Positions 1 to 8,483 of a stretch of 27,500 nt of DNA are shown piece by piece. Where the stretch lies: NCBI GenBank assembly GCA_963575745.1, contig CAUYUJ010019266.1, positions 154,875 through 182,374 on the forward strand, read 5' to 3'. Below the pieces are notes generated by a model. It searched no databases and was not told the origin of the DNA. It saw nothing but the letters and a program-made list of their open reading frames with translations. Each line of letters opens with the position of its first letter. Position 1 is the first letter of the stretch. Source of the DNA: Prorocentrum cordatum (taxonomy: Eukaryota; Sar; Dinophyceae; Prorocentrales; Prorocentraceae). Position numbers and translations under genes: made by a program.

Positions 1-240
1 TCACCCCTCCCTCCTCCCTCCTCCCTCCTCCCCTCCTCCCTCCTCCCTCCTCCCTCCCCTCTCCCTCCTCCCTCCTCCCTCCTCCCGCCTCCCTCCTCCC
101 TCCTCCACTCCTCCCTCCTCCCCCCCCCCCCCCCCCCTCCCCCCCTCCCCCCCACCCCTCACTCCTCCTCCTCCTCCTCCGCCCTCCCCCTCCCGTTCCC
201 TCCCGCCTTCCTCTCTCCACCCCCGCCTCTCCCCCCCCTG
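1..240. repeat. CTCC-rich polypyrimidine microsatellite
   Basis: Almost pure C/T tract built from CCTCC and CTCC units, with a run of about 19 C around 119-137. It holds no gene. The window also ends in the same CTCC repeat (about 27470-27500), so the LINE between them may have inserted into this kind of microsatellite. Confidence 0.85.
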
Positions 241-460
241 CCCCGTGCGGACGCGAGGTCCAGCAGAGCAGTCCAGTGTTATTATGGCTTGAGCCGCAGG
301 CGTGAAAAAACCCCTCTCCCACTCCCCCTCCCCCTCCCTCCCTCCCTCCCTCTTGGTCCGCTTGGATTGAGCTGGGCCGGGTCGGGACGGGCCGGGCCGA
401 GGCCCTGTGATCCCCGTCGCCCTCGCCGGATGCGGGCTGGAATCCGCAGAGCGCCCGGAG

Positions 461-461
<1 letters not shown>

Positions 462-505
<44 letters not shown>
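462..505 (+). repeat. (GTC)n microsatellite
   Basis: About 14 near-perfect GTC/CGT trinucleotides within the first 5' module. Confidence 0.9.
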
Positions 506-720
506 CCCCCCCCTCGTCCCAGGCCGCCCTGAGCGCGGCCAGAGGCGGCAGGTTTGGGGGGATGCCCGCCCGTTGGGTTCGAACCCGCTTGGAGGGCTGA
601 TCCGGCGATCAAGGCATGGCCGGTACGGGCTGGGCTGGGGCCCCTGTGATCCCCGCCGTCTTCGCTGGGCCGGTGCCTGTCGCCGCTGCTGTCCGCCGCC
701 GCTGCCGTCGCCGCCGCTGC

Positions 721-726
721 CGTCGT

Positions 727-776
<50 letters not shown>

Positions 777-792
777 TTCGTCGTCGTCGACG
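721..792 (+). repeat. (GTC)n microsatellite
   Basis: About 23 GTC/CGT trinucleotides with a few TTC/TTG interruptions, in the second 5' module. Confidence 0.9.
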
Positions 793-1273
793 TCCTCCCC
801 CCCCTGTCGCTTTGCCTTCCTCCCTCTCCCTCCCTCCCTCTCCCCTGCTTCTCTCCCTCCCTCTCTCCTCCCCCCCTCCCTCCCTCCCTCCCCTTCCCTC
901 CCTCCCGTCCTTCCTCCTGGTCCACGCGGGACCAGGCCGGATTGGACCGGGCCGGGCCGGGCCGGGGCCCACTGCGATTGGCGTCGCTGTCACTGTTGAC
1001 AGCGGTCTTGGTGCCCTCTCCCCTCTTCCTCCCCCTCCTCGGCCCTCCCTCGCCGTATGGACCCCTCCTCCTGGGTGCGCGTGCGCGAAGATAGCAGCGC
1101 CTCTGCCTCGCGGCGCGCTCCTGGGGGTGGCTCGACCGTGCTTGCACTGTTTGGGCATGCTTTGCTGGGCCTGGCCGACGTCCTCATCGCCCCGGCCCCC
1201 TTCCTTCCCTCAGCCAGCCGGGCCCAGGTCGCGCCCGCCGCGCCTCTCAGCCCAGAGGCAGGCCCATGATGCG

Positions 1274-2329
1274 ATGGACGTGCTCCTCGACGCCCTCCTG
1301 GATGTATTCCCGCATGCCCGCAGGTTTGGACTGAGCGGGGACCCAGTTGCAGACCCGCTCCTCCAGTTCCGCTGGAAGCAGCTGCGCGACGAAGCCAGCA
1401 GGCTCCTCGAGCAAGCCACCAGTCGGGACGCCTTGCAATCCTCGTCAGCCCACGGCGCCCTTCTCAGTGCGTTGCGGTGGGCTGCGCGGCACCTGCCAGG
1501 CCCTGGCAGGCAGATCGCGCTCTCCGGGAACTCCGGCATGGAGCCACGGTACGGCGTGAAGATAGCGGTCGGCTCCCCGAGTACTACTGGGTGCCTCTCC
1601 ATTGACGGGTCGCGGATACTGTGGGGAGTATTCACGGACGCGCGGGTTGGCATTCTGCAGGCCATGAAGCAGCTGGACCTGGCCCTTGTTGGGTTCCCTG
1701 GTGCCCGACTTCCCGCCCGGACATCCGTCCCGGGACGCTCAGACTTGGGTCTTGCCTCGCGCGGGGGCCCCTCTTACGCGAGCACCGCGGTGGTGTGGGA
1801 TCCAAATATTCTCCACCGAATTGCAGAATTGGCCCTTGTCGGCTCGGACCGGCGCCTCTGGCTCCGCCTCGAAGATGCTCATGGTGGCCCTTGGTTTGTG
1901 TGCACGCTATATCTTCCCCCAGTTCCAAATTCTGGAAGGGATTCGGCATGGTTCCAGGAAGTCGCTGGCGTACAGGCGGACCTTAGGGCCCTGCTGGGGG
2001 ACCCGCCCCTGAAGGAAGATGACCGCGCCATTATCATGGGAGATATCAACCTCCAGCCGGCAGAACTGTTAGGGCGGCGGGATCCCTCCCATGCCCGAAC
2101 TAGGGCGTGGACAGTATTCGTAGCAACCTGGGGGCTAGGGCACCAGAACCCAGTCATTGGCTCAGCCTCCCCAGAACGAGTATGGCTCCCCATCCGGCGC
2201 CGCATCGTAGAGGTTCGCCCAGGGGACACACATCATGGGCATGGCCGTTCGCGATGCCTCGACGTGATAGTGGCCTCCCCAGGAGCTATGGGCACCGTGC
2301 GAATCCACAATGGAAGTAAGGTGTTTTAG
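1274..2329 (+). CDS. LINE polyprotein, 5' part: endonuclease (EEP/APE-like) domain
   Basis: Encodes the N-terminal part of a LINE protein, whose endonuclease nicks target DNA to prime reverse transcription. The frame is open far upstream through low-complexity sequence, so I chose the ATG at 1274 (MDVLLDALLD), where ordinary protein sequence begins. Visible motifs: LALVGFPGARLP, at the place where families usually carry the catalytic Glu; TAVVWDP; CTLYLPPVPNSG; the metal-binding/catalytic IIMGDINLQP near 2030-2055; and CLDVIVASPG near 2257-2286. The final S/GDH motif is missing here and is found in frame at about 24156-24170. After HNG (2306-2314) the frame runs a few codons into unrelated sequence and stops at 2327-2329. 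No frameshift is seen before the break. It is broken by insertion, or is the first exon if the block is spliced. Confidence 0.8.
   Translation: MDVLLDALLDVFPHARRFGLSGDPVADPLLQFRWKQLRDEASRLLEQATSRDALQSSSAHGALLSALRWAARHLPGPGRQIALSGNSGMEPRYGVKIAVGSPSTTGCLSIDGSRILWGVFTDARVGILQAMKQLDLALVGFPGARLPARTSVPGRSDLGLASRGGPSYASTAVVWDPNILHRIAELALVGSDRRLWLRLEDAHGGPWFVCTLYLPPVPNSGRDSAWFQEVAGVQADLRALLGDPPLKEDDRAIIMGDINLQPAELLGRRDPSHARTRAWTVFVATWGLGHQNPVIGSASPERVWLPIRRRIVEVRPGDTHHGHGRSRCLDVIVASPGAMGTVRIHNGSKVF
2306..2313 (+). repeat. 8-bp target-site duplication, left copy
   Basis: CACAATGG, codons His-Asn-Gly(part) of the endonuclease frame. An identical octamer lies at 24060-24067, also with CAC as a codon start. 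The sequence before the left copy and after the right copy reads as one continuous LINE frame. Confidence 0.7.
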
Positions 2330-2331
2330 TC

Positions 2332-2995
2332 GCCAAGTTCCCAATTCCCGGTTCCCGGTTCCCGGTTCCCGGTTCCCGGTTCCCGGTTCCCGGCTCCCGG
2401 TTCCCAGTTCCCGGTTTCCAATTCCCGGTTCCCGGTTCCCGGTTCCCGGTTCCCGGTTCCCGGTTCCCGGTTCCCGGCTCCCGGTTCCCAGTTCCCGGTT
2501 CCCGGTTCCCGTTTCCCGGTTCCCGGGTTCCCGGTTCCCGGTTCCCGGCTCCCGGTTCCCGGGTCCCGGTTCCCCGGTTCCCGGGTCCCGGTTCCCGGTT
2601 CCCGGTTACCCGGTTCCTGGTTCCCGTCTCCTGGCTCCCGGTTCCCGGTTCCCGGTTCCCGCCGGGAACCGGGACCCGGCGGGTCCCTGGCTCCAGGCTC
2701 CGGGCTCTGGGCTCCCGGCTCCTGGCCTCCGGCCGGGTCTCGGTTCCCGGTTCCCGGTTCCCTGCTTCCAGCTCCCAGTTCCTGGCTCCGGGTTCCTGGT
2801 TCCTGGGTCCCGGGTCCTGTGGGTCCTCGCGGTCCCATCGATAGCTGCCAGAGCCCGGTTCCTGGTCCCCACATCCCGGTTCCCGGTTCCCGGCTGTGGG
2901 CTCCCGGCTCCCGGTTCCCGGTTTCCGGTTGCCGGCTCCGGGCTCCCGATCCCGCTTCCCAGAGCCTTCCCGGTTCCCAGTTCCCGGCTCCCGGT
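2332..2995 (+). repeat. (TTCCCGG)n heptamer array, left
   Basis: Direct heptamer array, fairly regular to about 2670 and increasingly degenerate after that (TCCTGG, CTCCCGG variants). Around 2655-2690 it contains inverted units (GGGAACCGGGAC), giving local palindromes. All three frames stay open because 7 bp times 3 is 21, so the long reading frames here are artefacts. It has the same unit and orientation as 23660-24037. Confidence 0.9.
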
Positions 2996-3089
2996 GCCTT
3001 CTTGACTGCGAGCCCACTGGGGTCTTATGGGCTCAAGAAGAGAGCATCGGAGTCCCATGGAGACCAATGGAGTGCGCTAGTCAACTACT

Positions 3090-3460
3090 GACTGACGTGC
3101 GAGGCACGTGGGAGCCCTCACGGGCGGGTCGGGCGGGCGACACCCTAGCGGGCGGGTCGGGTCGGGTCGGGCGGGCGCGGGACATTAAAGTACGGTGCAC
3201 CATCTGCTTTGCACGCGATCACCTTGACGAACGGCTCGGGCCGAGCGGGGGGACCCAGGTCGCGCGGGCGGGGCATGAAAGTACGGTGCATCATGTGCTT
3301 GGCACGCGAGAACCCAAGCGGGCGGGGCGGGGCGGGCGGGCGTGACAATAAAAGATGGTGCGTCATCAATCGGGCACGCGAGAACCCTGACGGGCCGATT
3401 GGATCGGGCGGGACATAGAAATCTGGTGCATCGTTTAGCTGGCACGCGAGTGCCTTACAG
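3090..3460 (+). repeat. Tandem repeat with conserved GTGC...GCAC pair, four units
   Basis: Four units of about 68-91 bp, each a GGGCGGG-rich segment followed by a block resembling ACATAAAAGTACGGTGCATC and then GGCACGCGAGAACCC. AAAG-like starts lie near 3187, 3277, 3349 and 3416. Every unit keeps GTGC, 12 intervening bases, then GCAC, while the 12 bases vary. No gene is recognised between 2996 and 3700. Confidence 0.75.
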
Positions 3461-3701
3461 GCGTGCCCCCCTGGATGCCCCCCCCGATGGCCCCACCCGT
3501 ATCCTGTCGGGAAGGAGCGAGAGGAGGACGAACACCAGGACCACCAAGAGCGGGGGCGACGACGAGGAGGGAGAAGAAAAAGGACGACGTGAGGCATTTC
3601 CGGCCGCCGCCGGCCGCCAGCCGGAACGTTGGAGCCCTCGCCATGAGTAGGACCTATGCAGCTTTGAAAACTACACGGCCGACGGAGGGCCACACCCTCT
3701 C
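3461..3701. other. No recognisable feature
   Basis: GC-rich sequence with a purine-rich centre (3510-3590). It is open in several frames, but nothing in the translations looks like a known domain. Confidence 0.5.
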
Positions 3702-3798
3702 ACCTCCTCCTCCTCCTCCTTCTCGTCCTCCTCCTCCTCCTCCTCCTCGTCGTCCTCCTCCTCCTCCTCATTCTGTCCTCCTCCCTCCTCTTTTCGTC
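3702..3798 (+). repeat. (TCC)n microsatellite
   Basis: TCC/CTC trinucleotides with occasional CGT interruptions, about 90 bp upstream of a CCAAG-type array. Confidence 0.9.
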
Positions 3799-3879
3799 CT
3801 CGTCGGGCTTGGGGGGGGGCGGCTAAAAGGCCCCCGCTTCCCGAGGCTCCCCGAGCTTCCTCACGCCTCCCTGGCGCTC

Positions 3880-4445
3880 AAAGCCGCCCAGATGGCCAAG
3901 ATGGCCCAAGATGTCTCCAAGACGGCGCAAGAGAGATCCAAAATGGCCCAAGATGGCCTCAGGACCGACGAAAAAGCCTCCAAGACGGCCCAAGAGGGCT
4001 CCGAGGGAGGGAGCCCCCAGGAAGGCCCGAAGACGGCAAAATCATGGTCATTGTTTTTTTTCTAGCTTTCGAAACATCTTCGCATTACCGCCGTTTCTAG
4101 CTTTCGTCAGCCCAAAACGGCCCAAGAGGGCTCGAAGATGGCCGCACGACGGCCCAAGAGAGCCTCAAGAAAACCCAAAGACAGCCTCAAGACAGCGCAA
4201 GAGGGCCCCTGGAAAGCCCAGGACGGACCCACGAGGGCCTCAAGCTGGCCACAAGGCCTCCGGAAGAACCCAAGACGGCCCAAGAAGAACCGACCGACCA
4301 AGACAGTTCCACGACGGCCCCAAAAGAACCCCCAGACGGCCACTCAGGCCCCAAGAGAGCCCCAGGACGGCACAAGGGGGCCTTAAGACAGCCAAGTAAG
4401 GCCCCAAGGGACACCAAAGACTACTCCTGAGGAGCCCAGGACAGA
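3880..4445 (+). repeat. CCAAG-motif imperfect tandem array, copy 1
   Basis: Irregular repeats of CCAAGAYGGCC and CCCAAGAGGGC with spacings often a multiple of 3. A T-rich interruption near 4048-4115 contains two CTAGCTTTCG copies. Long frames here (minus-strand Trp/Leu/Gly-rich) are translations of the repeat and not convincing proteins. Confidence 0.8.
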
Positions 4446-4983
4446 CCAATGATGGACCAAATGAGGTCCATGTGGCCTCTGCAAATGTGTATGCGAAAGG
4501 TGTCACATGTGACGGCCATCCTTTTCGTTGTCGTCTTCCTCCTCTTGATATTTCTCTTCCGATGCGGGCCGATGCTGCGAACGCACAGAACAAGCGGTTG
4601 GGCGAAACGCAGAGCGAACAGCTACACATGGGTGGCAATCTCGAAACTGTTGGGGCGGATCTAAAAAACGACGTGAGCTGAAGGCATTCAGGTGACGCAG
4701 CGCGGGCATGAACCTTCACGCAAAACGGCCGTCGTTCGTACATTGAAATATATCGTTCGCGACATGCGAACCTTCGTAACGCTGGGTTACGGGCAAAATA
4801 CAAATCTCCACTCACGACGTGCGAGTCTTCGCCATGACACAGTGGCTGTCTAATGTAAAATCGGTTCGTCAACGTCTAAGCGCGGACTGGCTGAACAGCA
4901 CATGCAAAAGGCGGTTTGCCGCATGGCGCAGCATCCACCGATGCACGGCTTCAGTTGACGCAGTTGTTTATTCCCTACGCATG
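4446..4983. other. Unassigned unique sequence
   Basis: Lower-GC, non-repetitive stretch. It includes short, loosely similar segments such as CATGCGAACCTTCGTAAC (4762-4779) and GTGCGAGTCTTCGCCATG (4819-4836). The minus frame continues a little upstream of the introner-like element but shows no recognisable domain. Confidence 0.4.
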
Positions 4984-5372
4984 CTCTGCCTAGAAGGGTT
5001 CTTACTTTCTTAGCTTAAAGGAACCGGGCAGTGGAAACCGCCCCGGGCGGTTCCCCCAGCCCCCTGGGAGCCAAGCAAAAGCAATAGCAAAGGTAAAAGC
5101 AAACGCGCGGCTCCCCCAGTGGCGCTCCCTGGGCGCCAAGCAAAAGCAAAAGCAAAGGCAAAAGTGAAGGCAAAAGCGAAGGCAAAAAAAAACATAGCAT
5201 TGCATAGCATAGCACAACGCAGCATAGCAAAGCGCAGCACAGCATAGCATAGCGCAGCATAGCCTAGGCATAACATGGCATAGCATAAAAGAGTATATCA
5301 TCGTATAGCATAGCATAGCATACCTAGAGGCTCAAACTCCCAGGTAGGGTCGCACTGGGATAATTTGCCACG
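4984..5372 (-). mobile_element. Introner-like element, copy 1 (pentamer interior)
   Basis: Shares both flanking modules with 9372-10036. The plus-strand left module has CTGCCTAGAAGGG, then TCTTAGCTTAAAGG and CCGGGCAGTGGAAA, then CGCCCCGGGCGGTTCCCCC. The right module is GGCTCAAACT, then GGTAGGGTCGCACTGGG. The interior is AAGCAAAAGC-type sequence and degenerate (CATAG)n. Read on the minus strand it runs from GCCTCTAG|GTATGC (5328) to CCCTTCTAG|GCAGAG (4993), an intron-like GT-AG unit of about 336 bp with CTAG|G at both edges and a CTAAG branch-like site. The minus-strand gene upstream runs into it. A SINE-like element is an alternative. Confidence 0.6.
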
Positions 5373-7352
5373 ACGCACTGGGTAAGAAACCGATGTGCAA
5401 CATCTTCTGTAGTAGGGCTGTATAACCGATAACGGCGACAGCTCTGGTCCACCCGGTCCCTCGGCGGCGCGCTGGCCCGGCCGCCCTTCTACCGAACGTC
5501 GCCAAGCGCGCTGTGAAACGCCTTCAGGGGGGGGCCTCACTGGGCCCAGCGGCACGCTCCAACGGCTCATCGCCGCGGCGGACGCAGACCCCCGGTCGCC
5601 GGCGCGGGAGCGCACGGCGCCGCCAGGCGCATCGCCGCGGCTGCTGGGGCCTGCCGCTGCCGGGCCAGCGCGCCCCGCAGCCGCGCTGCGACGAGAGGGC
5701 TGCTGCGCGGGCTGACTGCGGCGAGGGGGTTGCTGCGCGGTCTGCTGCGCTGGCTGCTCCGCTGGCGTCTGGGCCTCGCGCGCAGCCTGGCCGGGTGCCG
5801 GGCGCGCAGAGCGGCCGCTCCACTTTGCCCTGCGGGCGGCCAGGTCCCGCAAGGCCACGCGGCAGCACCGCATCAGTTCGCTGTGGAACAAAACTTTTCC
5901 CTGCTGGGACTCTGGCCACGCCCGGAACTCCACCTCGTTCATGGCGTCGTCCAGGAAGCCGCCCAGGCGAGGGAACTGCGCAAATGCGGCCTGGAGCACG
6001 TCGCGGGCCTCATCTCGCGAAGGGCGCACGCGCTTCTTGCGCTTGCGGGCAGCGTTCCCCGCGCCCTCGCCCGGGTCGCAACTGGCCACGGAATAGTTGT
6101 CCACCAGGCTTCCCAACTTGGCCCGAGCGGCGCCAGAAAGCAAGCACTGGCGGACGAAGGCCCTGTCCAAGAAGGGAGTCGTCGCGCCCGGGTCAACGGA
6201 AAATATCATGTTACCGTTGGGGCCCAGCCCCACTTTGTCGAAGTTCGCTTCCGTTTCCACGTCCCCCCAGCAGAGCGGGGCCGCGAGCGGCGAAGGCGCC
6301 GCCTCCTCTCCGGCGCCTGGCGCGGGGGCGCTGGCAGCGGCCGCCGGCGGGGAGGCAGCGGCCGCCAGAGGGGGCGCCTGGTGCTGCTGCTGAGGCGGCT
6401 GCCCCTCGCCCTCGGCGCGGGCTCTCGCGAGGTCGGCGAGGGCTGCCTCCTCCTCCTCCTCCTCCGGCCTCGGCGAGCGCGGGCTCTCCGCAGGCTGCGA
6501 GCCCTCGCTTCCAGCGCGCCCCGGCGGCGCGCCGCGGGGGGCCCCCCCGGCGCCGTCGCCGCGCGAAGCCAATCCTGCCCCATCCCCTTCGTCGTCTGCC
6601 GGGGAGAGGGGGTCGGCGGGGCCGCCGCCGCCGCCGCCCGCGAGCTCGGGCGCGGGGAATGGCGGGAGCTGCGTCGGCAGCGCAGGCGCATACAGGCCCG
6701 GCTGGCAGTCGCCGCGGATAGCATCCGCGAGGCCGAAACCGGGCGCGGCCAAGTCATCATCCTCAACGGGGGGCACCGCGCGCCAGGCCTCCCGAATGAG
6801 GAGGCTTGTGTTCACCAAGCGCCACGCCGTCTCCACGTGGTCCTCCGTGATCAGCACGACGTCGTGGCCCTCGGGCAGAGGGGCGCCCCCGCCGTACTCC
6901 AGGACAGCCAGGGGCCCCGCGAAAATGCCCACGTGCTCCGCGGCTTTTGAATGGAGGGCGGCAGTGGGGACGTCATCCTCGCACATGTCAGCCCGATTGC
7001 TCTGCGCCACCTGGTTGCCCAGGAGGATCTTCTTGGCGCGGCCCTCGAACTCGAGCACGGCGTGCGGCTTATCCTTGAATAGTTCAGCAATGCGCCGAGC
7101 CGCCGCCCTGATGCGGTCCGTGGGGCCAGGCAGATTCCAACGCGAGGAGATGCGGTACTCGGTGGCGACGAGCCCGCCGTCTGGACGGCACACGTACCGC
7201 AATCGACTCTGGTGGCCGTCAGGGAACGAGACGACGCAGCCGCCGGGGGGGCCCTGGATGACGAGGCCGCCCTCGCACGGCGCAGGCTGAGAGCGATCGT
7301 CGACCTGAAGCCCAGCGCGAATCGCCGCTGCGGGGTCGTCCTTAAAGCGACC
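5298..7352 (-). CDS. C-terminal part of large DUF3987-like gene (after in-frame TAG)
   Basis: Continues in the same frame as the 7353-8327 segment after one TAG at 7353-7355, with no other stop for 684 codons. It begins GRFKDDPAAAIRAG and includes an ordered region to about 6780 (YRISSRWNLPG, VLITEDHVETAWRLVNTSLL). A disordered Gly/Pro/Ala/Glu-rich linker follows (about 6280-6640). A second ordered block, GNMIFSVDPGATTPFLDRAF, is followed by the basic ARKRKKRVRPSRDEARDVL and AMNEVEFRAWPESQQGK. The tail is Gln/Pro/Arg-rich. The frame ends inside the introner-like element; splicing of that element would carry it on for about 40 codons. Function is unknown. The long uninterrupted frame after the TAG suggests a recent stop, an unrecognised intron, recoding, or a sequencing error. 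Confidence 0.5.
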   Translation of the reverse strand, partial: GRFKDDPAAAIRAGLQVDDRSQPAPCEGGLVIQGPPGGCVVSFPDGHQSRLRYVCRPDGGLVATEYRISSRWNLPGPTDRIRAAARRIAELFKDKPHAVLEFEGRAKKILLGNQVAQSNRADMCEDDVPTAALHSKAAEHVGIFAGPLAVLEYGGGAPLPEGHDVVLITEDHVETAWRLVNTSLLIREAWRAVPPVEDDDLAAPGFGLADAIRGDCQPGLYAPALPTQLPPFPAPELAGGGGGGPADPLSPADDEGDGAGLASRGDGAGGAPRGAPPGRAGSEGSQPAESPRSPRPEEEEEEAALADLARARAEGEGQPPQQQHQAPPLAAAASPPAAAASAPAPGAGEEAAPSPLAAPLCWGDVETEANFDKVGLGPNGNMIFSVDPGATTPFLDRAFVRQCLLSGAARAKLGSLVDNYSVASCDPGEGAGNAARKRKKRVRPSRDEARDVLQAAFAQFPRLGGFLDDAMNEVEFRAWPESQQGKVLFHSELMRCCRVALRDLAARRAKWSGRSARPAPGQAAREAQTPAEQPAQQTAQQPPRRSQPAQQPSRRSAAAGRAGPAAAGPSSRGDAPGGAVRSRAGDRGSASAAAMSRWSVPLGPVRPPPEGVSQRAWRRSVEGRPGQRAAEGPGGPELSPLSVIQPYYRRCCTSVSYPVRRGKLSQCDPTWEFEPLGMLCYAIR

Positions 7353-8327
7353 CTACCCGTAGACCGCGGCTTGCTGGGCCGTGAGAGGCAGCCACGCCCA
7401 CCCATCATCACCGGCTTCGAGCTCGCAGTCCTCGGGCAAAGGCGCGTGTCGAGGCACCGCGCGGTCGAGGCAGAGCACGAATCGCTCTTTCGTGGCCGCC
7501 GTGTGGGAGCCCAAACAACCGCGGTCCATGGGAATGGCCTTGTCGGGGTGGGCGTTGCCGAGAATGGAGATGGACACGGTCTTGCCCCTCGACATGCCGA
7601 AATTGGTGCTTGTGCGCGTCGCCCTCCTGGTTTTGCCAGACTGCAACAGCGAATTCAGCAACGACGCGTTCAAGGAGGGCGTCTTGTCCTTGTCTTTGGT
7701 CGCATTACCGAGGAGGCCCAAACCGTCGAAGAACTCGTACGCCTCGTCCAGGTTGAAGCCGTTGCCGAACCAGACCCTGGCCGGGATGCCTGGGTCAGTC
7801 TTCTTATCCCCAACCTTGCACTCGACCTGCTTGCACGCAGCAGAACACCTGAAGAAAAACTCCGGGAATGTAAAACTCTGGAAGGCGGCAGAATTCACTA
7901 CGAGTTCCCCGCCGACGCTGGCGTGCGCGTCTTGCCTCCCTTCGCGAACCTCGTTGAACATGTGCTGGGCCAGGTCCGCCACCACGTCGTCGCAGGTGTC
8001 GAACATCTCCTCGATGACGGGATACAGACGACTCTTGCCTTTCTGCGGCACTGCCACCTGGATGACGACCGCGGTGAGAGGACACGCTTTCTGCGACCAC
8101 AGCTTGACGCGGGCGCCGTTCGTCAAGACCGGGACGGCGCCCAGCAACATCATCGTCGTGGAATAAAAGCCCTGGCACGTGGTGGTCGCTATTGGGTGGA
8201 CGAATTTATACACGGCTTCTGGCAAGTGCTCGGCAGCGTTGAAGTTCTCGTCGACCTTCTGCTGCGCGGCGTCCATGAGCGCGCGGATCTCGGCCGCGGT
8301 GAGCTCGGGGGGCGGGGTCTTCGGCAT
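7353..8327 (-). CDS. N-terminal part of large gene, DUF3987-like (possible ATPase/helicase-like)
   Basis: The start chosen is the ATG at 8327 (MPKTPPPELT), because the sequence upstream in frame looks non-coding; 324 residues to the TAG at 7353. Visible: MLLGAVPVLTNGARVKLW, then CPLTAVVIQVAVPQKGKSRL, with a Walker-A-like KGKS at residues 96-99 but no first Gly. LDEAYEFFDGLGLLG (193-207) could be Walker-B-like. It continues with LLNSLLQSGKTRR, SISILGNAHPDKAIPMDRG and HTAATKERFVLC (275-286). This order is reminiscent of DUF3987 (PF13148), a family of mobile-element primase/helicase-associated proteins. That assignment is from memory of the pattern and is weak. Ala/Asp content and the absence of frameshifts support real coding. 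Confidence 0.55.
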   Translation of the reverse strand: MPKTPPPELTAAEIRALMDAAQQKVDENFNAAEHLPEAVYKFVHPIATTTCQGFYSTTMMLLGAVPVLTNGARVKLWSQKACPLTAVVIQVAVPQKGKSRLYPVIEEMFDTCDDVVADLAQHMFNEVREGRQDAHASVGGELVVNSAAFQSFTFPEFFFRCSAACKQVECKVGDKKTDPGIPARVWFGNGFNLDEAYEFFDGLGLLGNATKDKDKTPSLNASLLNSLLQSGKTRRATRTSTNFGMSRGKTVSISILGNAHPDKAIPMDRGCLGSHTAATKERFVLCLDRAVPRHAPLPEDCELEAGDDGWAWLPLTAQQAAVYG

Positions 8328-8483
8328 GGCTGCCGACAAAAGGCAGCCGAACTTGCGCGAGACCGCGCGCGGCGAGACGACGGCGCAGCCAGGGCTTCTG
8401 AAACGGGCTTCGGAAAGGGTAGGTGGGACAGACAGAATGCAAAGAAGAAGCGGATGCATTGGAGAGGTTGGCCGTGGCAAGAT

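Larger units (their letters stand above)
300..1010 (+). repeat. Three degenerate GC-rich modules, putative LINE 5' region
   Basis: A module recurs three times: a CCTCC tract, then GGGCCGGGCC-like sequence, then a block resembling CCCTGTGATCCCCGTCG (403, 642 and, degenerate, 968), then trinucleotide GTC in the first two. Spacings are about 239 and 326 bp. The modules lie directly upstream of the LINE reading frame. Tandem 5' monomers serve as promoters in some LINEs, such as mouse L1; a promoter role here is inference only. Confidence 0.5.

Noticed and set aside
1-1158. Minus-strand 385-codon frame rich in Arg/Gly/Glu
   Set aside because: It is the translation of CTCC and GTC microsatellites, with no ordinary protein sequence.
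3030-3046. Relict dinoflagellate spliced-leader end (TTATGGGCTCAAG)
   Set aside because: Only the last eight bases match the spliced leader as I know it; too short to claim.
4240-4872. 210-codon minus-strand frame
   Set aside because: Half of it is CCAAG-repeat translation and the rest shows no recognisable motif.
5340-5400. Terminal inverted repeat GGGTTCTTAC / GTAAGAAACC around introner-like copy 1
   Set aside because: The match is short, has an indel, and is not present at copy 2.
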